Part shown: piece by piece, positions 7,342-10,912 of the stretch | Position numbering within the stretch: position 1 is the stretch's first letter | How the letters are laid out: every line of letters starts with the position of its first letter | Assembly (NCBI GenBank): GCA_934615645.1 | Contig: CAKTTR010000061.1 | Coordinates: 1 to 10,912 of the forward strand | Direction of reading: 5' to 3' | DNA: 10,912 nucleotides | DNA from: an uncultured Oscillospiraceae bacterium | GTDB lineage: Bacteria > Bacillota > Clostridia > Oscillospirales > Oscillospiraceae | Notes under the pieces: model-generated | Seen by the model: the letters and a program-made list of their open reading frames with translations, nothing else | The model's database searches: none | Told to the model about the DNA's origin: nothing | Made by a program: the position numbers and the translations under genes

Positions 7342-7936
7342 ACTGAAACAGGCCATTGTGGTTGAGGGAAAATATGATAAGAACGCCCTGCGACAGCTGG
7401 TGGACGCGCCGGTCTTTACGACCGATGGCTTCGGCGTCATGCACAACCGGGCCAAGCTTGCACTGCTGCGCAGCGTGGCCCAAAAGCGGGGGCTTATTAT
7501 CCTGACGGACCCGGACGGTGCGGGTTTTGTGATCCGCAACTATCTCAAGGGCGCACTGCCCAAGCAGGGCGTGTATCACGCCTACGTGCCGGACATCGCC
7601 GGTAAGGAGCGGCGCAAGCGCGCGCCGGGCAAGGAGGGCAAGCTGGGCGTCGAGGGGATGCGGCCAGAGGTTTTGCGCCGGGCGCTGGAAGAGGCGGGCG
7701 TCCCGCTGGAGGACGCAGCTCAGGCGGAGAATGCCGCGTCGGAGATCGCCAAGGCGGACCTCTTTGCCGCCGGGCTTTCCGGCCGCGCCGACAGTGCCCA
7801 GCGCCGGGCCGTGCTGAAAAAGCAGCTGCGGCTGCCGGAGCATCTGAGCGCCAACGCGCTGCTGGACGTTTTGAATATTCTGTATACGCGGGAGGAATTC
7901 TTGCGGGAATTCGCCCCGGAGAGGCAATATGATTGA
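7334..7936 (+). CDS. rnmV: RNase M5-like TOPRIM nuclease (5S rRNA maturation)
   Basis: A 200-residue TOPRIM protein resembling ribonuclease M5, which trims both ends of precursor 5S rRNA on the ribosomal-protein-bound substrate. The N-terminal TOPRIM fold shows the catalytic Glu in IVVEGKYD (E11) and the D-x-D pair in ILTDPDGAGFVIRNYL (D59, D61). A GxxHAYVP-like strand (VYHAYVPDIAG) and KLGVEGMRPEVLRRAL follow, matching the family's KiGVEhA segment. The C-terminal helical domain reads RLPEHLSANALLDVLNILYTREEFLREF, like the M5 tail that binds RNA. In Bacillus rnmV sits beside ksgA; here it lies between holA and an ABC-F gene, overlapping both by 8 bases. A different TOPRIM-primase-like function is the main alternative, but the second half favours M5. 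Confidence 0.82.
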   Translation: MLKLKQAIVVEGKYDKNALRQLVDAPVFTTDGFGVMHNRAKLALLRSVAQKRGLIILTDPDGAGFVIRNYLKGALPKQGVYHAYVPDIAGKERRKRAPGKEGKLGVEGMRPEVLRRALEEAGVPLEDAAQAENAASEIAKADLFAAGLSGRADSAQRRAVLKKQLRLPEHLSANALLDVLNILYTREEFLREFAPERQYD

Positions 7937-9818
7937 TATCAGTATAAAAAATGTTGTAAAATCCTTTGAGATCGGCGCGCCGCTGCTCGATGGCTTTTCC
8001 ATGGAGCTGCGGGAGGGGGAGCGGGTCGGCCTGCTGGGCCGCAATGGCTGCGGCAAGACGACCCTCTTCCGGATGATCACCGGTCAGCTCCTGCCGGACG
8101 CGGGGGAGATCACCGTCGCATCCGGCAAGCGGATCGGCCTCATCTCCCAGATCCCCTGGTACCCGGAAGCATACACGGTGGAAAATGTCCTGCGCAGCGC
8201 GTTTGCAGAGCTGTTTGCGCTGAAAAAGAAGATGGCCCAGCTGGAGCGGGAGATGGCCGAGGGCAGCACCCCGGCGCAGCTTTCCCAGTATGACAGCCTG
8301 GTCAACCGCTATGAGACCGGCGGCGGGTATACGATCGACACCGCAGTGGATAAGATCTGCAACGGCCTGGAGATCCCGGCTGCCATGCGGCAGCGGCCCT
8401 TTGCGGCGCTCTCCGGTGGGGAGAAGACGCGGGTGAATCTGGCCCGGCTCCTGCTGGAGCAGACGGAGATCCTGCTGCTGGACGAGCCGACGAACCATCT
8501 GGACCTGCGCAGCGTCGAGTGGCTTGAGAGCTATCTGCATACCTTCAAGGGCTCTGTGCTGACGATCTCCCACGACCGCTTTTTCCTGGACCAGGTCGTG
8601 ACCCGCATCGTGGAGATCTCCGCGGGGAAGGCGGAGCTCTACAGCGGCAACTATACGTTCTATATCAACGAGCGCCAGGCCCGCTTTGATTTGCAGCTGA
8701 AGCAGTACGAGCAGGAGCAGGCCAAGCTCAAGCAGCTGGGCTTTACCGTCGAGCGGATGAAGGGCTGGGGCATCAACAACCGGACGCTCTACCGCCGCGC
8801 GATGTCCATTCAGCACCGGATGGAGCGCATCCGCAAAACAGAGCGCCCTGTGACGCAGAAGACGCTCCAGGCGCATTTTGCCCAGCAGGAGTTCCAGGGC
8901 GACGAGGTGTTCTCCGTGCGGGACCTTGCCATGGGCTACGGCGGCAGAACGCTGTTTTCCGGCGTCGATCTGCAAGTGCGAAATGGCGAGCGCATCGCGC
9001 TGCTGGGGGATAACGGTGCGGGAAAGACGACATTTCTGCGCTGCCTGCTGGGGATAGAACCGCCGCTTGCCGGGAAAATTAAATTTGGCCCTGCCGTAAA
9101 GCCCGGGTATTTGCCTCAGACGATGGCCTTTGCCCACCCGGAGCGGACGCTGTATGACACGCTGCTCTATGAGAAAAACCTGACGCCCCAGGCGGCGCGG
9201 GACCGGCTGGGCGCCTTCCTGTTTTCCGGCGAGGATGTCTTTAAAAAAGTCGGCGACCTGTCCGGCGGCGAGCAGTCGCGGCTGCGGCTGTGTATGCTGA
9301 TGGATGACAAGATCAATTTCCTCGTTCTCGATGAGCCGACGAACCATCTGGACGTCGCGGCCCGGGAGTGGATCGAGTGTGCTGTGGAGGAATTTGACGG
9401 GACGCTGCTGTTCGTCTCCCACGACCGGTATTTTATCGACCGGTTTGCCACCCGGGTGTGGGCGCTGGAGGACGGCGCGGTGCGGGATTTCCGCTGCGGT
9501 TATACAAAATACCGGGCGATCCTGGAGCACGAGAAAGCGGCCCGGCAGGCCCAGAGCGCCGAAAAGCGAGAGAAAAAGGAGAAGAAAGAGCGCCCCCGGA
9601 CGCCGGACAAGCAGCTGGATAAGCAGGTGCGCCGCTTAGAGCGGCAGATCGCCCAGCAGGAGGCGCAGCTGGCGGAGCTGGAGGCCCAGATCCAGGCGGC
9701 AGCTGCAGATTACCAGAAGCTCAGCGCGCTGCTGGAGGAAAAAGCCCAGGCGGACGAAGCCCTGCTGGCCCTGATGGAGGCCTGGGAGACGGCGGCCCTG
9801 GCCCTGGAGGAAGGTTGA
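7929..9818 (+). CDS. ABC-F family ATPase (ribosome-associated, two ABC domains)
   Basis: A 629-residue protein with two fused nucleotide-binding domains and no membrane segment, which marks the ABC-F class acting on the ribosome rather than in transport. Domain 1 has Walker A GRNGCGKT (37-44), signature LSGGE (161-165) and Walker B LLLDEPTNHLD (D185, E186). Domain 2 has Walker A GDNGAGKT (360-367), LSGGE (444-448) and VLDEPTNHLD (D468, E469). The linker (about 248-310) is a charged helical hairpin with QLGFTVERMKGWGINNRTLY, the part that in ABC-F proteins reaches the P-site tRNA. The tail (about 540-629) is a Lys/Glu/Gln/Ala-rich coiled coil, as in YdiF- and Uup-like members. Whether it is a housekeeping translation factor or an antibiotic-resistance type cannot be told here. 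The ATG overlaps rnmV by 8 bases, behind GGAGAGG (7918-7924). The stop codon lies inside the -35 box of the mrp promoter. Confidence 0.94.
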   Translation: MIDISIKNVVKSFEIGAPLLDGFSMELREGERVGLLGRNGCGKTTLFRMITGQLLPDAGEITVASGKRIGLISQIPWYPEAYTVENVLRSAFAELFALKKKMAQLEREMAEGSTPAQLSQYDSLVNRYETGGGYTIDTAVDKICNGLEIPAAMRQRPFAALSGGEKTRVNLARLLLEQTEILLLDEPTNHLDLRSVEWLESYLHTFKGSVLTISHDRFFLDQVVTRIVEISAGKAELYSGNYTFYINERQARFDLQLKQYEQEQAKLKQLGFTVERMKGWGINNRTLYRRAMSIQHRMERIRKTERPVTQKTLQAHFAQQEFQGDEVFSVRDLAMGYGGRTLFSGVDLQVRNGERIALLGDNGAGKTTFLRCLLGIEPPLAGKIKFGPAVKPGYLPQTMAFAHPERTLYDTLLYEKNLTPQAARDRLGAFLFSGEDVFKKVGDLSGGEQSRLRLCMLMDDKINFLVLDEPTNHLDVAAREWIECAVEEFDGTLLFVSHDRYFIDRFATRVWALEDGAVRDFRCGYTKYRAILEHEKAARQAQSAEKREKKEKKERPRTPDKQLDKQVRRLERQIAQQEAQLAELEAQIQAAAADYQKLSALLEEKAQADEALLALMEAWETAALALEEG

Positions 9819-9843
9819 CATTCCACTGGGCGGGCACTATAAT
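9815..9843 (+). promoter_or_regulatory. Consensus sigma-A promoter for mrp
   Basis: TTGACA (9815-9820) and TATAAT (9838-9843) are both perfect consensus boxes with an ideal 17-bp spacer. The -35 box contains the ABC-F stop codon TGA (9816-9818). Transcription would start near 9850, giving a leader of about 68 bases before the mrp ATG. Confidence 0.9.
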
Positions 9844-9859
9844 GCAAGGGAACAGGTAT

Positions 9860-9880
9860 CCCGGCCCAAAGCAGGCCGGG
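9860..9880 (+). other. Hairpin in the mrp 5' leader
   Basis: CCCGGCC (9860-9866) pairs with GGCCGGG (9874-9880) around the 7-nt loop CAAAGCA. It lies about 10 bases after the predicted transcription start and 22 bases before the ribosome binding site. No T-run follows, so it is not a terminator; a role in mRNA stability or regulation is possible but unproven. Confidence 0.5.
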
Positions 9881-9917
9881 CGTGAAAGCATACCAAGCAT
9901 ATAAAGGAGATAGAACC

Positions 9918-10751
9918 ATGAGTGAAGCGTGTAACGGCAATTGCTCGGGCTGCAGCTCGAACTGCGGCAGCGCCAAGCAGCAGCCGGAGAGCCTGCTGGC
10001 GCAGGCCAATCCCCATTCCAATGTGAAAAAAGTCATCGCCGTCGTATCCGGAAAGGGCGGCGTCGGGAAGAGTACCGTGACAGCGATGCTGGCCATGGCG
10101 ATGCAGCAGCGTGGCCGCAAGGTCGGCATTCTGGACGCGGATATCACCGGCCCGTCCATGGCCAAGGCGTTTAATGTCCACGCCTGCTCCGGCGCATCCG
10201 AGGAGGGCCTGTATCCGGCGCTCACGGAGAACGGGACGCAGGTGATGTCCATCAATTTGCTGCTGGATAACGAGACGGACCCGGTCCTGTGGCGCGGCCC
10301 CATCGTCGCCGGGACGGTCAAGCAATTCTGGAGCGAGGTCATCTGGGAGGATGTGGACTATCTGTTTGTCGATATGCCCCCCGGCACCGGCGATGTGCCG
10401 CTGACGGTATTCCAGTCGCTGCCGGTCGATGGTGTCATCATCGTCACGTCGCCTCAGCAGCTGGTCTCTATGATCGTGGCCAAGGCGGTCAATATGGCCA
10501 ATATGATGCAGATCCCCGTTCTGGGGCTGGTGGAGAATTACAGCTATTTCCAGTGCCCGGACTGCGGCAAGCAGCATGAGATCTTTGGCAAGAGCCATAT
10601 CGACGAGATCGCCCTGCAGTACCGCCTGCCGGTCCTGGCCCGCCTGCCGATCGACCCGTCCGTTGCCCAGAAAATGGACGAAGGCGCCGCCGAGCAGCTG
10701 CCGACCGCAGACCTGCAAGCCGCCGTGGAGACGATTTTGCAGCTGGGGTAA
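9918..10751 (+). CDS. mrp: Mrp/NBP35-family Fe-S cluster carrier P-loop ATPase
   Basis: A 277-residue cytoplasmic P-loop ATPase of the MinD/Mrp group, which binds and transfers iron-sulfur clusters to target proteins. The deviant Walker A SGKGGVGKST lies at 44-53 with the signature Lys (K46). LDADITGPS follows at 72-80, and DMPPGTGD is the switch/Walker B region at 152-159. The C-terminal cluster-binding pair is C213-P-D-C216 in YFQCPDCGK, which bridges a [4Fe-4S] cluster at the dimer interface in this family. The extreme N-terminus carries four extra cysteines, C5-x3-C9-x2-C12-x3-C16, recalling the N-terminal ferredoxin-like cluster site of NBP35-type members. The ATG at 9918 was chosen over an upstream in-frame GTG (9882) because AAAGGAG (9903-9909) lies 8 bases before it. 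It has its own promoter and terminator, so it is probably monocistronic. Confidence 0.95.
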   Translation: MSEACNGNCSGCSSNCGSAKQQPESLLAQANPHSNVKKVIAVVSGKGGVGKSTVTAMLAMAMQQRGRKVGILDADITGPSMAKAFNVHACSGASEEGLYPALTENGTQVMSINLLLDNETDPVLWRGPIVAGTVKQFWSEVIWEDVDYLFVDMPPGTGDVPLTVFQSLPVDGVIIVTSPQQLVSMIVAKAVNMANMMQIPVLGLVENYSYFQCPDCGKQHEIFGKSHIDEIALQYRLPVLARLPIDPSVAQKMDEGAAEQLPTADLQAAVETILQLG

Positions 10752-10777
10752 TAGAAAACTGAAATGATACAGTGCGT

Positions 10778-10798
10778 TTTGTAGGCAGAGCCTACAGA
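10778..10798 (+). other. Short hairpin between mrp and its terminator
   Basis: TGTAGGC (10780-10786) pairs with GCCTACA (10790-10796) around the 3-nt loop AGA; a T-G wobble and a T-A pair can extend it. It lies 28 bases after the mrp stop, immediately before the main terminator, and may protect the mRNA 3' end. Confidence 0.4.
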
Positions 10799-10800
10799 GC

Positions 10801-10837
10801 AAAAGAAAAAGCAGCCCGCAGGCTGCTTTTTCTTTTT
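10801..10837 (+). terminator. Strong intrinsic terminator of mrp, probably bidirectional
   Basis: AAAAGAAAAAGCAGCC (10801-10816) is perfectly complementary to GGCTGCTTTTTCTTTT (10821-10836), closing a CGCA tetraloop. The GC core AGCAGCC/GGCTGCT is followed by T5-C-T5. The complementary A-run on the 5' side gives a T-run on the other strand, so a convergent gene beyond the window could use it too. The remaining bases to 10912 show no gene or signal I can support. Confidence 0.92.
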
Positions 10838-10912
10838 CAGCCTGTCAAAGAACACAGCGTCAAGTTAAGCAGGGACAGCAAAATTTAAGTGACAGTTGAA
10901 AAAACGGGCAAA

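Noticed and set aside
7545..9530. 661-codon open frame on the minus strand opposite rnmV and the ABC-F gene
   Set aside because: It spans two well-supported + strand genes, shows no family motif, and has a Gln/Arg/Leu/His-rich composition typical of shadow frames.
9882..9917. GTG start for mrp at 9882
   Set aside because: No ribosome binding site precedes it, it sits directly after a hairpin, and the ATG at 9918 has AAAGGAG at good spacing.
9837..10802. 321-codon minus-strand frame opposite mrp
   Set aside because: It covers the mrp promoter and coding region in antisense, with His/Arg/Leu-rich low-information sequence and no plausible start signals.
1..10912. A previously undescribed multi-gene system, defence island or mobile element
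   Set aside because: All complete genes match well-known conserved families, there are no transposase, integrase, phage, toxin-antitoxin or repeat-array signatures, and base composition looks even across the window.

Overview
The window is GC-rich and looks like a chromosomal housekeeping segment of a Gram-positive (Firmicutes) bacterium, most likely class Clostridia. The evidence is a T-box leader, an RNase M5-type gene, strong AGGAGG-type ribosome binding sites, sigma-A-type promoters and Firmicutes-like protein variants. The exact family cannot be fixed from sequence alone; a gut Oscillospiraceae-like anaerobe is one reasonable guess. Every gene reads on the + strand. I see no insertion sequence, phage gene, tRNA, rRNA or CRISPR array.

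Layout: (1) Bases 1-534 hold the 3' end of a glycosyltransferase gene cut by the window edge, followed by a GC-rich hairpin. (2) Bases 594-863 hold a promoter and an alanine-specific T-box riboswitch with its terminator. (3) Bases 924-3935 hold alaS (alanyl-tRNA synthetase) and a small HIT-family (HINT-like) hydrolase, probably cotranscribed, ending at a 13-bp hairpin. (4) Bases 4034-9818 hold four tightly packed genes: comEC (DNA-uptake channel), holA (DNA polymerase III delta), an rnmV-like TOPRIM nuclease and a two-domain ABC-F ATPase. They are joined by 5- to 8-nt junctions that suggest translational coupling. (5) Bases 9815-9843 hold a promoter with consensus -35 and -10 boxes, whose -35 box contains the ABC-F stop codon. 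It drives an Mrp/NBP35-type Fe-S carrier ATPase (9918-10751). That unit ends in a small hairpin and a 16-bp stem terminator. The last 76 bases hold nothing I can identify.

Functionally the segment is dominated by translation (alaS, the ABC-F protein, 5S rRNA maturation by the RNase M5-like protein) and DNA metabolism (comEC, holA), plus Fe-S cluster assembly (mrp). The regulation is the most informative part. alaS (and probably the HIT gene) is controlled by uncharged tRNA-Ala through mutually exclusive antiterminator and terminator helices that share one CCCTG segment. The comEC-holA-rnmV-abcF block appears wired by overlapping stop and Shine-Dalgarno signals. mrp has its own strong promoter. 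I found no convincing new biological system here; the findings below are modest.
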